Shown here: positions 43,575 to 53,226 of the stretch, piece by piece
Numbering within the stretch: the stretch's first letter is position 1
How the letters are laid out: each line of letters opens with the position of its first letter
From: Catalinimonas niigatensis
GTDB lineage: Bacteria > Bacteroidota > Bacteroidia > Cytophagales > Cyclobacteriaceae
DNA: 64,000 nucleotides
Direction of reading: 5' to 3'
NCBI RefSeq assembly: GCF_030506285.1
Contig: NZ_CP119422.1
Location: forward strand, 1,550,001 to 1,614,000
Translations under genes and position numbers: made by a program
The notes under the pieces: generated by a model
Databases searched by the model: none
What the model was told of the DNA's origin: nothing
Seen by the model: the letters and a program-made list of their open reading frames with translations, nothing else

Positions 43575-44369
43575 CTAAAGTTCCTTTAATCTAAAATTTC
43601 TATACTCAATTTTCATTGGTGGGCCTACATGAACCTGTACTCCTAATAGCCCCTTAAGTCTTCTGTTCAATTTATCCTTATCCTTTACATCACTCATAAG
43701 AACGCCATTTATATAATGCTTCAAATGATTTCCTTTGATAATCAAATGATATTCGTTCCAATCCTCATTTTTAACATAACTAGCCAAGGAGTCTTTATCC
43801 CCTAAAGAACCCACAACTTCTATTGCAGTCCATCTATTTTTTTCAATGTTATCGGCAAGAGATTGATTTGCCCCTGCAGTTTTTAATATTACCTTTTCCC
43901 CTCGGGAAGCAATGGTTGTTCTTCTCCGTTCTTCGTAATTACTGCCCGTATAACGATTTGCGCCATCCAAATCAGCTTGGTAACCCCTCAGTGCAAAAGG
44001 AACCCCATCCACTTCTTCACTGCGATAATTGATCCCACTATTTCCATTCTTGGATACTCTATAGTCAACCTTAAGTTCAAAATTGGACGGTAAGCCCCCT
44101 CTCCAAATGATAAACGAGTTTCTCTCCAGGAGTGTCTCAGGAGTTACTTCTCCAACCAAATTACCATTTTCAACTCTCCAGTAAGTTGGATCACCTTCCC
44201 AATTATCCAAATTTTTTCCGTTAAATATTTTTACAAAATCCTTTTGATTTTTGTTTTCTGTTTGAACTTTTGTGTAACCTGTAATAAGGAAGAAGATTGT
44301 ACAAACAATTATGATATAACTAAGTGTTGATTTAGAGCTATTGAATATTTCATCAAGTTTTGTGTTCAT
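43575..44369 (-). CDS. DUF1080 (3-keto-disaccharide-hydrolase-like) secreted protein
   Basis: 264 residues with an N-terminal membrane or signal helix (LSYIIIVCTIFFLITGYT) followed by the DUF1080 concanavalin-like fold: FVKIFNGKNLDNWEGDPTYW, VENGNLVGEV, FELKVDYRVSKNGNSGINYR, NEYHLIIKGNHLKHYINGV and IEYRNFRLKEL at the end. The family includes enzymes acting on keto-sugars made by dehydrogenases, which suits the adjacent PQQ-type protein. The ATG at 44369 is preferred to a TTG at 44396. Confidence 0.8.
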   Translation of the reverse strand: MNTKLDEIFNSSKSTLSYIIIVCTIFFLITGYTKVQTENKNQKDFVKIFNGKNLDNWEGDPTYWRVENGNLVGEVTPETLLERNSFIIWRGGLPSNFELKVDYRVSKNGNSGINYRSEEVDGVPFALRGYQADLDGANRYTGSNYEERRRTTIASRGEKVILKTAGANQSLADNIEKNRWTAIEVVGSLGDKDSLASYVKNEDWNEYHLIIKGNHLKHYINGVLMSDVKDKDKLNRRLKGLLGVQVHVGPPMKIEYRNFRLKEL

Positions 44370-44457
44370 AATTTTTAAGTTTAGTTCTGGTGTCAAGCAG
44401 AATATCAGAAATTAGAGTTTATTCATTTCAGCTTGGTCAAATCCAATTTTGGCAAGG

Positions 44458-45861
44458 TTAATTTTCCATACTAAGCCAACCACCCGGTTGTGCTGTCGCA
44501 TTCTTTTGCATTTCAGCATACCAATCCTTAATATTTTTCAACATTGCAGCAGCCCGTTCCGGATATTTGTCGGCCAGATTGGTCTTTTCACTCTCATCAG
44601 TAGTTAGATTGAATAATTCGATTGATTCATTCTCAAAGGTTCCAGGTTTCGCCCCATCATGTTGAACAACAAGCTTCCAAGAGCCATGACGAACAGCCTC
44701 ACTTCGATTTCCATTATTACTCAAATGTGCCCAAAACAAGGGGCGAACAGGTAATGGCGCTTGCTCGAGTAGCATGGGCGAAAGGTCAATCCCGTCTAGT
44801 TTGTGTTCTTGTGGTACTTCAATAGCGGCAATGGAGAGTATAGTGGGCATTACATCAAGAGTAATGCTCAAATCATCGACTTTTGTTCCCGGTTTTATTT
44901 TACCAGGCCACCATGCAATTGCTGGAACACGGGTTCCCCCTTCGTAAACGGTTCCTTTTTCTCCACGAAAACGTGTGCTTTTAGTATTGCTCTGTTTTTG
45001 GGGACCATTATCAGAAAAAAAAAGGAATAGGGTATTTTCGTCAAGACCCAGTTCTACTAGTTTAGCCCGAACTTCTTCAACCCCTTTGTCCATTTCAAGA
45101 ATCATTTGCTTCATGGCCTCGTCCTGGGGTGTTTTTCTAGGTTCTTTGCCGGGTCCACGTTGAATAGGATCGTTCGGCCCCTGAACAGGAGTATGTGGTG
45201 ATTCATGAGCAACGTAAAGACAAAAAGGTTTATCCCTGTTTTGTTCAATAAACTCTATGGCGTATTTGTTTATCAGGTGTGTTGAGTAACCTTCTTCTAC
45301 TTTCTCTTGGCGACCATGCCACCAGTCATGCTTCATATGGTCACCCCAATGGTTGATGTAATCAATATTCCCACTATGGTATCCTTTAAAGTAATCAAAG
45401 CCATGGTTTTGGGGATGAATCTCATCATTATTCTCAGGATAACCCAGATGCCACTTACCAACTATCCCTGTGGCATAGCCTGCCTGCTTAAATAACTCGG
45501 CGAAAGTAATTTCCGAGGCATGAAGCCACTTACGATGCTCTGGATGGTCAGAATCCGGATGGATTACCGCCTCAATTCCAGCTCTTTGTTGATATCGTCC
45601 CGTTAAAAGACCTGCTCTGGTCGGTGAACAAACTGCTCCTGATGTATGGAAATTGGAAAAAAGTAACCCCTCAGTTGCCAATCGATCCATTCCGGGTGTC
45701 TCATAATTAGGATTATTATACGGTGCAATTGATGGTCCAGAGAAACCCATATCATCTACCATCATAATAATAATGTTAGGTTGCCTTGTATTTTGAGCAA
45801 AAGCAATACATGAACTACAAACCACTAAAGTTGCAGTCATTCGCATTAATAATTTGTACAT
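44458..45861 (-). CDS. Secreted arylsulfatase (formylglycine-dependent, S1 family)
   Basis: 467 residues with signal peptide (MTATLVVCSSCIAFAQ). Metal-binding Asp36-Asp37 in MMVDDMGFSG and the formylglycine signature CSPTRAGLLTGRYQQRAG (Cys78, C-x-P-x-R) are present, with GKWHLGYPEN and the later FFSDNGPQ metal site. Length is normal. It removes sulfate esters from carbohydrate chains in the periplasm or outside. The 408-bp spacer after the SusD gene suggests it has its own promoter but belongs to the same locus. Confidence 0.9.
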   Translation of the reverse strand: MYKLLMRMTATLVVCSSCIAFAQNTRQPNIIIMMVDDMGFSGPSIAPYNNPNYETPGMDRLATEGLLFSNFHTSGAVCSPTRAGLLTGRYQQRAGIEAVIHPDSDHPEHRKWLHASEITFAELFKQAGYATGIVGKWHLGYPENNDEIHPQNHGFDYFKGYHSGNIDYINHWGDHMKHDWWHGRQEKVEEGYSTHLINKYAIEFIEQNRDKPFCLYVAHESPHTPVQGPNDPIQRGPGKEPRKTPQDEAMKQMILEMDKGVEEVRAKLVELGLDENTLFLFFSDNGPQKQSNTKSTRFRGEKGTVYEGGTRVPAIAWWPGKIKPGTKVDDLSITLDVMPTILSIAAIEVPQEHKLDGIDLSPMLLEQAPLPVRPLFWAHLSNNGNRSEAVRHGSWKLVVQHDGAKPGTFENESIELFNLTTDESEKTNLADKYPERAAAMLKNIKDWYAEMQKNATAQPGGWLSMEN

Positions 45862-46269
45862 AGTTTATTTTTTGCTGTTTTAATCATTTTATTTCATTCA
45901 AAAATCAAGATTCTGTCCTTGGGCTTGTTGCCTAAAAGGTAGTTTTCTATGAATTTTGAGAATTACAGACAAAATTTGTCCGTAACGTAAAAGATATAGG
46001 TAATTTTATCATCGGATAAAGTCATGTGGCAAAAGGTTAATTTGTTGATTTTTAGAATCTTAAATTAATCAAGCTACATGGCTTTTCCTGATCACTCCTA
46101 ACTTTTATTAAACGAACTCAGGTTATTAAGAAACCTTTGTCCTTAAGCACAGGAGTCTTACCAATCATCCAGTGTACTCAAAATGGCCTTCTTCTTAGTT
46201 TTTATTGCCATACAATCCTATAATTTGAAGTAGCCTCCTTATGTAAATACCAAATTGATTTCAATAACT
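45862..46269. other. Spacer with a palindromic motif, no gene
   Basis: 408 bp between the SusD stop and the sulfatase start. It contains GACAAAATTTGTC (45968-45980), a 6+1+6 inverted repeat, followed by CG; its right half AATTTGTCCG is identical to part of the Rrf2-gene palindrome at 14011-14020. A shared regulator would be speculative. No coding sequence seen. Confidence 0.35.
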
Positions 46270-47784
46270 TTAATAGCCAGGATTTTGCGTTATCAATTCA
46301 TTGGTCACAATTTCACTAAATGGTATCGCAAAGAGAAACTGTGGTTTCTGAGTGATAGGGTGAGAAGTTATCTTTGCGGCGGAAATCGTAACTCCTTGTT
46401 GTGCTATTCTTTCAGAAAGTCTACCTGTTCTATTTAAATCAAAAAATCGTTTAGCTTCAAAAGCTGTTTCCGTTCTGCGTTCTTTCCAAATTGCTGCCCT
46501 AAAAGTAGTTTGATTCGATGTTATGTCAGAAGATAATGGACCTAAACCGGCACGTTCCCTTATTAGATTGTTAATTATATTAACGGCTTCGGAATCCCCC
46601 CCGTTAATTTCATTTAACGCTTCAGCCTTGATCAATAACAAATCTGCATAACGTAATATTGGGAAATTAATAGGACTGGCATTTCCAAGAAATTCTGTAC
46701 CAACAAAATATTTGTTGACCAAAGGATCTGGAGGCCCATTTGGTACTACTACACTCTCTGTAAAATCGTAATAAGATATAGCAACGTCAAACCGCGTATC
46801 GCCGGCTTCGAAATCATCAACTAGCCCTATACCTCCACCTGAAGCTTTTACAATTCCAGTATTCACGTTATTACTAGTGGCAATTTCGGCATATTGCCCA
46901 TTTCCTGAAATCAGTGAAGGATGCCCAAAATATTCCAACGAGTTGGATGTTGGAGATCCAAGATTGCCAAATTGAACTTCAAAAAGAGACTCTGTACCAT
47001 TTTCATTGGTCCCATAAAAATTATCTGCATAATTTTCAAAAAGTTCGTATTGTCCTGAGCTAATTACGTTATCTGCAGCACTTATTGCTTCCTGCCAATT
47101 TTCAATTGTAAGGTTTACCCAAGCGAGTAAAGCATTAGCCGAACCTTTAGATGCCCTTCCTCTTTCTCTTCCGGTAGAACCATTGTAAGCCGATACTTCA
47201 GGAAGTAGTTGAACTGCATTATTCAAATCATCGATAATTTGGCTGTAAGTAGCCTCTACCGTAGCACGTTCTCTTTTAGCTTCATTGACTGTTGTGGTCT
47301 CTTCCAACAGTATAGGTACACCTCCAAACAAACGGACAAGATTAAAATAATTAAATGCCCTCAAAAAGTACGCTTGACCAAGAATACTATTTTGAAGTGC
47401 CGGATCATCATTAAAATCTACATCAGGCACGCGATTTAAGACCACATTACAATTATTGATACCCTGATAGGACATCTCCCAGATTCGCTCCAGGTCGGGA
47501 TCAGCCGAAGTGGTTATAAAACTCTGTACTTGCGTTGCAGCTCTCCATGTATAGGCGTCATCGCTGGCCAAATGGGCTATGCGAACCATTGGAATAAGTC
47601 CACCACTGTAAAGGTTGGTAAGCGGATTATACGCCGCGTTTATTCCATTTATTGCTCCATTAACATCGGTATAGACATTATCCACGACGGCTTGACCTAC
47701 CGGTTCTACTTCCAGAACATTTTCGCAACTTGAAACAATAGCAAATAAGCCCAGAAAAATTATTTTTGATAAAAGTGATTTCAT
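46270..47784 (-). CDS. susD: SusD/RagB-family outer-membrane lipoprotein
   Basis: 504 residues. A lipobox (FAIVSSC) is followed by the SusD N-terminus (ENVLEVEPVGQAVVDNVYTDVNGAINGINAAYNPL), TPR-like helices with QAYFLRAFNYFNLVRLFGGVPIL, and the C-terminal signature LIKAEALNEINGGDSEAVNIINNLIRERAG and RRTETAFEAKRFFDLNRTG. It captures glycan at the surface and lids the SusC partner encoded 19 bp upstream. Confidence 0.92.
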   Translation of the reverse strand: MKSLLSKIIFLGLFAIVSSCENVLEVEPVGQAVVDNVYTDVNGAINGINAAYNPLTNLYSGGLIPMVRIAHLASDDAYTWRAATQVQSFITTSADPDLERIWEMSYQGINNCNVVLNRVPDVDFNDDPALQNSILGQAYFLRAFNYFNLVRLFGGVPILLEETTTVNEAKRERATVEATYSQIIDDLNNAVQLLPEVSAYNGSTGRERGRASKGSANALLAWVNLTIENWQEAISAADNVISSGQYELFENYADNFYGTNENGTESLFEVQFGNLGSPTSNSLEYFGHPSLISGNGQYAEIATSNNVNTGIVKASGGGIGLVDDFEAGDTRFDVAISYYDFTESVVVPNGPPDPLVNKYFVGTEFLGNASPINFPILRYADLLLIKAEALNEINGGDSEAVNIINNLIRERAGLGPLSSDITSNQTTFRAAIWKERRTETAFEAKRFFDLNRTGRLSERIAQQGVTISAAKITSHPITQKPQFLFAIPFSEIVTNELITQNPGY

Positions 47785-47803
47785 TTACTTTTATTTTTAA
47801 AGA

Positions 47804-50800
47804 TTAAAAACCTAGGTTTAAACTAAAAAGGTATGTTCTTGATAAAGGATAGGGCGTGCTGTCAAATCCACCAGACAGCACATCACTGCTAGCACTTTCA
47901 GGGTCTAAGCCAGAATATTGGGTAATCGTAAATAAATTTGTTGCAATAAAACCCATACGTATACTGAATCCGATTTTATCAACAATATCCTTCGGGAAGT
48001 CATAAGACAAACTCACATTTTTTAGTCTTATAAAAGACCCGTCCTCTAAGAGTCTCGTAGAAGGTTGAGTATTGTAGTTAAATGCTCTTCCGTCGCTCAA
48101 AGGTCGAGGATATATATTGCTCTGATTTTCCGGCGTCCAGTAGTCTACATCCAAAACGTTAACATCTGGTATTCCAGCCTCGATAAATTGACGTACTTGA
48201 TTAAATATTTGATTACCATGCTGCCAATTAATGAAAGTAGAAACTGAAAAATTTTTGTAGCTGAACGTATTTGTTAAACCTCCATAAAATTTAGGATTTG
48301 CTTGTCCAATAAATACCCTGTCATCTGGATTTATAACACCGTCTCCATTTTGATCTACATATTTTGAATCTCCTGGTTCAACACCGAACTGCTCTGCTTG
48401 TACAGCTTCATTCTCTTGCCATATACCATCAAAAACCAAAGTATAAAAAGCACCGATGGGCTGTCCAGCGGTAGTCAAATTTATGGGAATGCCGCCTTGA
48501 AATGGAGCTACTGCCTCTCCAGGTATTTGAGTTGGTTCACCCAATGCATTCTGTCCAATATCCAATACTTCATTCTTATTGGTAGAAAAATTAAGATTGG
48601 TGGTCCATTCAAAATCACTTACAAAATTGTACGAAGTAACAGAAAAATCGAATCCTTTATTTCTAATAGAACCTAGATTTACTGTGGGATCTGAAGGTAT
48701 CCCCGTCGTCAATGGCTTTGGGACCACTACCAATAGGTCTTCAGATTTTTTGTTGTAATAGTCAGCCGAAATGGATAGTCGATTTGAAAAGAGCGTTAAA
48801 TCGACCCCTAAATCCAATTGTTTGTTGGTCTCCCATTGTACATCCGTATTTGCAAAACTATTTGGAGCAATCCCGCTTACCTCTGTATCTCCAAAAACGT
48901 AATTAGCGGGACTTGTAGTAGCCAAATATTGAAAATCAGCAATTGCCTGATTACCCGTAAGCCCATAACTTGCCCTCAACTTTAAGTCATCAATTAAAGT
49001 AACGTTTTCCATGAAACGCTCTTCTGAAAGTCTCCAGGCCAAAGAGCCTGAGGGGAAATTTCCATATTTGTTTCCAGGACCGAACCGCGAAGAGCCGTCC
49101 CTTCTGATTGTTGCAGTTAATAAATACTTGTCGTCAAAAACATAATTAAGCCTGCCAAAATAGGAAAGAATTGATGCATTTAACTCTGAGCTGGTTCCGT
49201 CGGTGATATTTGGCTGATTACCAATCTGGTTCAGTGCATTATTGGTAGTACCATTGGCTCTTACAGAAAAGAATTGATTGTTAAATTTTTGGATAGAAGA
49301 CCCCAATAGTCCCGTAACCTTATGTTTTCCAAAAGTCTTGTTATAGGTAAGCGTGTAATCCGTTAGATAGTTGAGGTCTGTTGAATTAAACTCAGTAACA
49401 TCACCCACTGGTCTGCTGTAACCACCACGATCAAATTTGGGGAGATATGTATAATTATTTCCATTAATAAGGTCAACACCCAAATTAACTTTAAAACTTA
49501 ACCCCTCAAAAAATGTATATTCTGCAAACACATTACCTAAAATTCGATTTTCATCCTGTTGTCTTATCTCCTCAAGCGTTTCAGCTACGGGATTCCGTTG
49601 TGGACCGTTATTGGGTGGGGATAAATTTTGTAATCCTGTAAAATTTCCGTCTTCATCTTTGTAAGGATTCCATGATCTACTGAATAATGCTAACCTATAA
49701 CCATTCCCAAATCGCACATCATTAACTGCAACTTCTTGATTTTGGAAAGAATTGGTAAGCCTGACGCCCATAGTTAATTTCGAGTTGAGATCGTGATCCA
49801 GATTTACACGAAACGAATATCTTTCAAGATCGGTCCCAATTAAAATTCCTGTTCTATTGAGGTATGAGCCTGAAAAGAGAAAAGTTGTTTTTTCGCTTCC
49901 TCCAGAAGCGGTAAGATTATACTCCCTCCATTTACCAGTCTGCAACATCAAATCCTGCCAATCGTTGTCATTTGCTGCCAGGTCTTCTGATATTCCAGGC
50001 CACTCGCGCCCACTATTACTATAAGCCTGTTCTGCAAATTCTAAATATTCAGAAGTATTCATCATATCGAGCCGATTAACATCTGTTTCTATTCCATTTT
50101 TAACTTCAAGATTTATCGAGCTTTTCCCCTTTCTTCCCGTTTTGGTGGTGATAACCACCACACCATTAGAGGCTCTAGATCCATATATAGCAGTAGCGGA
50201 TGCATCTTTCAAAATATTCAGGGATGCAATATCATTTGGGTTGATTGTAGAAGAAAGTTCTGCGGCAAGCGGAATTCCATCCACCACATAAAGAGGACCA
50301 TTTAAACCTGTAGAGTTCACACCTCTTATTAATATCCCGAAATTTCCATCCAAATCACCGCCGCGCTGTTGTACCTGAACACCGGCAGCCCTGCCTTGAA
50401 GAAATTCTTGGGCGTTACCCACAGGTAAATTTTCTAAGCCTTCAGTCGAAACTGAGACTACAGATCCTGTTAAGTCGGTTTTCTTGACAGTACCATAACC
50501 CACAACTAATACTTCAGAAAGCGACTGAATATCGGGCATTAAATTAATATCGATAGTATTTCTACCGTTTATCTCAACTTCTTCTGTCAGATAACCTATT
50601 GAGGAAAATACTAAAGTGTTAACCTCGTCGCTAACAGTCAGCCTATAGTTTCCTTCAATATCGGTCACTGTACCCGAAGTCGTCCCTTTTGCAAGAATAT
50701 TAACCCCTGGTAAAGGATCTCCACTTTCTCCGTCTGTAACCCTGCCACTAAGCGTTTTATCCAAGTCTTTGATCACTTGTACAGATTGAGAAGTAAGTTT

Positions 50801-51232
50801 TCGGAGTAGTAGAGCATTATCAGGCTGTTTACTGTTGCCCGTACTACCAACTTCTTTAGGCAGTAATTTCTCAGGTAAATCCTTATCCTTCAGTGTAATG
50901 ACAAAGTGTACATCATCTAGTTGTTTATATTCTAATCCATGGGGTGACAAAACAGTTTCTAAGGCTTGTTTCAGGCTCTGCTCTTTCCACAGCTCTGATT
51001 CAACTTTTTTTCCAGCTACCAGTTTTTCCTGGTAACCAAAAGTTACCTGATACTGTGTTTTTATCTGCTCCAATACTTTACCTAAGCTCATTGCTTTATC
51101 ATCTTGAGCATTAGAGTGAGAAACTGAGCTTACCGAGGCCAAAGGTTGCTGCGCCAGAGATGGAATCAAACTCATACTACAGAGCAGTATGATTAGTAAA
51201 TATTTTCCAATAGAAAGTAAATTGTTAGACAT
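47804..51232 (-). CDS. susC: SusC/RagA TonB-dependent transporter with STN signalling domain
   Basis: 1142 residues. After the signal peptide an STN domain (about 40-110: MSLGKVLEQIKTQYQVTFGY ... LKQALETVLSPHGL) shows it can signal to a FecR-type anti-sigma factor. Then come a carboxypeptidase-like domain (about 160-245), the plug (about 245-365: VVGYGTVKKTDLTGSV ... ITTKTGRKGK) and the barrel, ending in LSRTYLFSLNLGF. It imports oligosaccharides through the outer membrane. The fecR gene 85 bp upstream and the ECF sigma gene complete a trans-envelope switch. Confidence 0.93.
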   Translation of the reverse strand: MSNNLLSIGKYLLIILLCSMSLIPSLAQQPLASVSSVSHSNAQDDKAMSLGKVLEQIKTQYQVTFGYQEKLVAGKKVESELWKEQSLKQALETVLSPHGLEYKQLDDVHFVITLKDKDLPEKLLPKEVGSTGNSKQPDNALLLRKLTSQSVQVIKDLDKTLSGRVTDGESGDPLPGVNILAKGTTSGTVTDIEGNYRLTVSDEVNTLVFSSIGYLTEEVEINGRNTIDINLMPDIQSLSEVLVVGYGTVKKTDLTGSVVSVSTEGLENLPVGNAQEFLQGRAAGVQVQQRGGDLDGNFGILIRGVNSTGLNGPLYVVDGIPLAAELSSTINPNDIASLNILKDASATAIYGSRASNGVVVITTKTGRKGKSSINLEVKNGIETDVNRLDMMNTSEYLEFAEQAYSNSGREWPGISEDLAANDNDWQDLMLQTGKWREYNLTASGGSEKTTFLFSGSYLNRTGILIGTDLERYSFRVNLDHDLNSKLTMGVRLTNSFQNQEVAVNDVRFGNGYRLALFSRSWNPYKDEDGNFTGLQNLSPPNNGPQRNPVAETLEEIRQQDENRILGNVFAEYTFFEGLSFKVNLGVDLINGNNYTYLPKFDRGGYSRPVGDVTEFNSTDLNYLTDYTLTYNKTFGKHKVTGLLGSSIQKFNNQFFSVRANGTTNNALNQIGNQPNITDGTSSELNASILSYFGRLNYVFDDKYLLTATIRRDGSSRFGPGNKYGNFPSGSLAWRLSEERFMENVTLIDDLKLRASYGLTGNQAIADFQYLATTSPANYVFGDTEVSGIAPNSFANTDVQWETNKQLDLGVDLTLFSNRLSISADYYNKKSEDLLVVVPKPLTTGIPSDPTVNLGSIRNKGFDFSVTSYNFVSDFEWTTNLNFSTNKNEVLDIGQNALGEPTQIPGEAVAPFQGGIPINLTTAGQPIGAFYTLVFDGIWQENEAVQAEQFGVEPGDSKYVDQNGDGVINPDDRVFIGQANPKFYGGLTNTFSYKNFSVSTFINWQHGNQIFNQVRQFIEAGIPDVNVLDVDYWTPENQSNIYPRPLSDGRAFNYNTQPSTRLLEDGSFIRLKNVSLSYDFPKDIVDKIGFSIRMGFIATNLFTITQYSGLDPESASSDVLSGGFDSTPYPLSRTYLFSLNLGF

Positions 51233-51317
51233 ATTGATTAATTTTAGGATTGTGCAATTTGTACGTTTAGCCCGTTAAGCATATGCTCCCCAGCTGTATG
51301 CTCAATGGGCTTTTTTT

Positions 51318-52340
51318 TTAAGGATTGCTTAAGGTGATCGTGTCATGCTTTTTTTCTACTTTTAGTTGAAAAATTTCTGATAAATAGCGAAGCATCATAT
51401 CCAGGTCTGTGGTACGAAGCTCAGCAGTCATGATCATTTCTTCAGGCTCAACGCCCTGAGTAATGACTGTGTACCCAAAATGGTCTTCTATCAATTCTAT
51501 TACTTCTGAAAGAGGTGCTTTTTCAAATACAAAAACTCCCTCAGTCCAGGATATATATTTTTCTGTCTGAGCTATTGCTTTGGTTATCTTACCTCCTTCT
51601 ACAGTGACCAGTTCACCCGGCTGCATCTGCACTTCTACTTTTTCAGCCTTGTTAACTGCTTTGGGTAAGCTGAGGCGAATACTCCCCTCTTCAAGCAGAA
51701 TCTGGTTGTCATCACGACGATTGTTTACGTTGAACTTGGTTCCCAACACAGTAATCGCTACCTCATCTGATAAGACAATAAACTTTTGATCATCTTCGGT
51801 ATGCATTACTGAAAAATAGGCTTCTCCTTTCAGAGATACAGTTCGCTCTCCATTGCCCAACAATCCTGAGGAGTAGTGGAGATCAGAATTGGCACCTAAA
51901 ATGACTGAAGATCCATCAGGCAGTGTTATAGACTGAGTCTGACCGAAATCTGTCTGATAACTGATACCAAAGAGTGTATGATTCCCATCCTGTACTTTTA
52001 GCAACCCAAATGTTATAGCTATCACTATGGATACTGAGGCTGCTACAGCATACCAAGAGAACGTTGGTTGTTTTTGCTTTTTGACTTTATATCTACCTGT
52101 AGAGCGGTTACGGATTATATCACGCCATACTTCTTCTGCATCTTCCTCTGCCGGTTCATCCACCGTGAATTGCATACTTCTCAGAATAGCTGCTGCCTCC
52201 AGGATATCTTCTCTTTGTTCAGGATGGTCATGTAGCCATTTTTTCCAAAAGACCTCAGCTGTCTCCTCTCCTGATAAGATCCAACGCTGAAAGTAGGAAT
52301 CTGCTACAAAATCTTCTACAGAAAAGCTGCGGTAATTCAT
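51318..52340 (-). CDS. FecR-family anti-sigma factor
   Basis: 340 residues. The cytoplasmic N-terminus (WKKWLHDHPEQREDILEAA-like) binds the sigma factor. One membrane helix follows (WYAVAASVSIVIAITFGLL, about 95-113), then the FecR domain (QTDFGQTQSITLPDGSSVILGANSDLHY) and the C-terminal STN-like/DUF4974 domain (FEKAPLSEVIELIEDHFGYTV). It links the STN domain of the SusC at 47804 to the ECF sigma at 52561. Confidence 0.92.
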   Translation of the reverse strand: MNYRSFSVEDFVADSYFQRWILSGEETAEVFWKKWLHDHPEQREDILEAAAILRSMQFTVDEPAEEDAEEVWRDIIRNRSTGRYKVKKQKQPTFSWYAVAASVSIVIAITFGLLKVQDGNHTLFGISYQTDFGQTQSITLPDGSSVILGANSDLHYSSGLLGNGERTVSLKGEAYFSVMHTEDDQKFIVLSDEVAITVLGTKFNVNNRRDDNQILLEEGSIRLSLPKAVNKAEKVEVQMQPGELVTVEGGKITKAIAQTEKYISWTEGVFVFEKAPLSEVIELIEDHFGYTVITQGVEPEEMIMTAELRTTDLDMMLRYLSEIFQLKVEKKHDTITLSNP

Positions 52341-52560
52341 GTTTAGGGTTTTATTATAGGTTCTTTAATTCACCTATTTTACCCCATAGCATGAAAGAAA
52401 TATTTTAATATTTATGATATGTGATGATTTTACTAAGTATTTTTAACAACTTTCTAATAAATAGTAATTTTAAATGCGAAATGTGTATCAAATATTAAGT
52501 TGAGAATTTTGCAGTTTTTGTGAAAACCTTGAAGCAGAAGAAAGTTTGTAGGCCAATACC

Positions 52561-53226
52561 TTATCCAAACAGGGTAAAAAGCACTGTTATGAACATCATT
52601 TTTTTACGCAAAAAACCTATAGCCCGAGCCACCAGCTTATAAGTAGCTTTAGTGGATATTCCTAGTACATTTGCCACATCTTCGTATGAGAGCTGATCAA
52701 AAAACTTAAGGAAGATGACCTCACGTTGCTTCTGAGTCAGTGAATTGAGCGCATTTTGTAGTTTGTCTCTTTGTCCATCCTGGGTTTCTTGTAGAATGAG
52801 TTTTGTTTCTGTGGAGGTATCAAAAGAAAAATGGTAAGCTTCTTCTACAGCTATTGAAGGTAAATTCTTTGCCTGGGCCTTGAGAATAATGTTTCTTAGG
52901 GCTTTGTATTGATAAGGCTTAATAGCATGGATACGAGAAGGATTAGAGCGGTACTTCCAGAGATCAATAAACAAATCATGAATGCTGTCTTTCACTAGAT
53001 CATGTTGACTACAAAGCTTCATACCGTAGTTATACAAGCTATGAAATGAAATTTGATATAGTAAATCATAAGCAGACTCATTACCTCTAATGAAGGACTC
53101 CCACAACTCTTGCTCTTTGTAATTTTTGGTAGCTGATGCAATTACCCTACTAGAGCAGAGTTTATCCCTCTCTCCTGATTCCTGTTTATGCTTATACAAT
53201 ATAGAATCTCCGCTATTAGACATCAT
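52561..53226 (-). CDS. ECF-type RNA polymerase sigma factor
   Basis: 221 residues. Region 2 has NESAYDLLYQISFHSLYNYG and DLFIDLWKYR. Region 4 is a clear HTH: SLTQKQREVIFLKFFDQLSYEDVANVLGIS, then TKATYKLVARAIGFLRKK. A hydrophobic C-terminal tail (MMFITVLFTLFG) is unusual. Linker length fits the Bacteroidota ECF group that works with FecR. It is encoded about 220 bp upstream of fecR, and it should activate the SusC/SusD operon. Confidence 0.9.
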   Translation of the reverse strand: MMSNSGDSILYKHKQESGERDKLCSSRVIASATKNYKEQELWESFIRGNESAYDLLYQISFHSLYNYGMKLCSQHDLVKDSIHDLFIDLWKYRSNPSRIHAIKPYQYKALRNIILKAQAKNLPSIAVEEAYHFSFDTSTETKLILQETQDGQRDKLQNALNSLTQKQREVIFLKFFDQLSYEDVANVLGISTKATYKLVARAIGFLRKKMMFITVLFTLFG

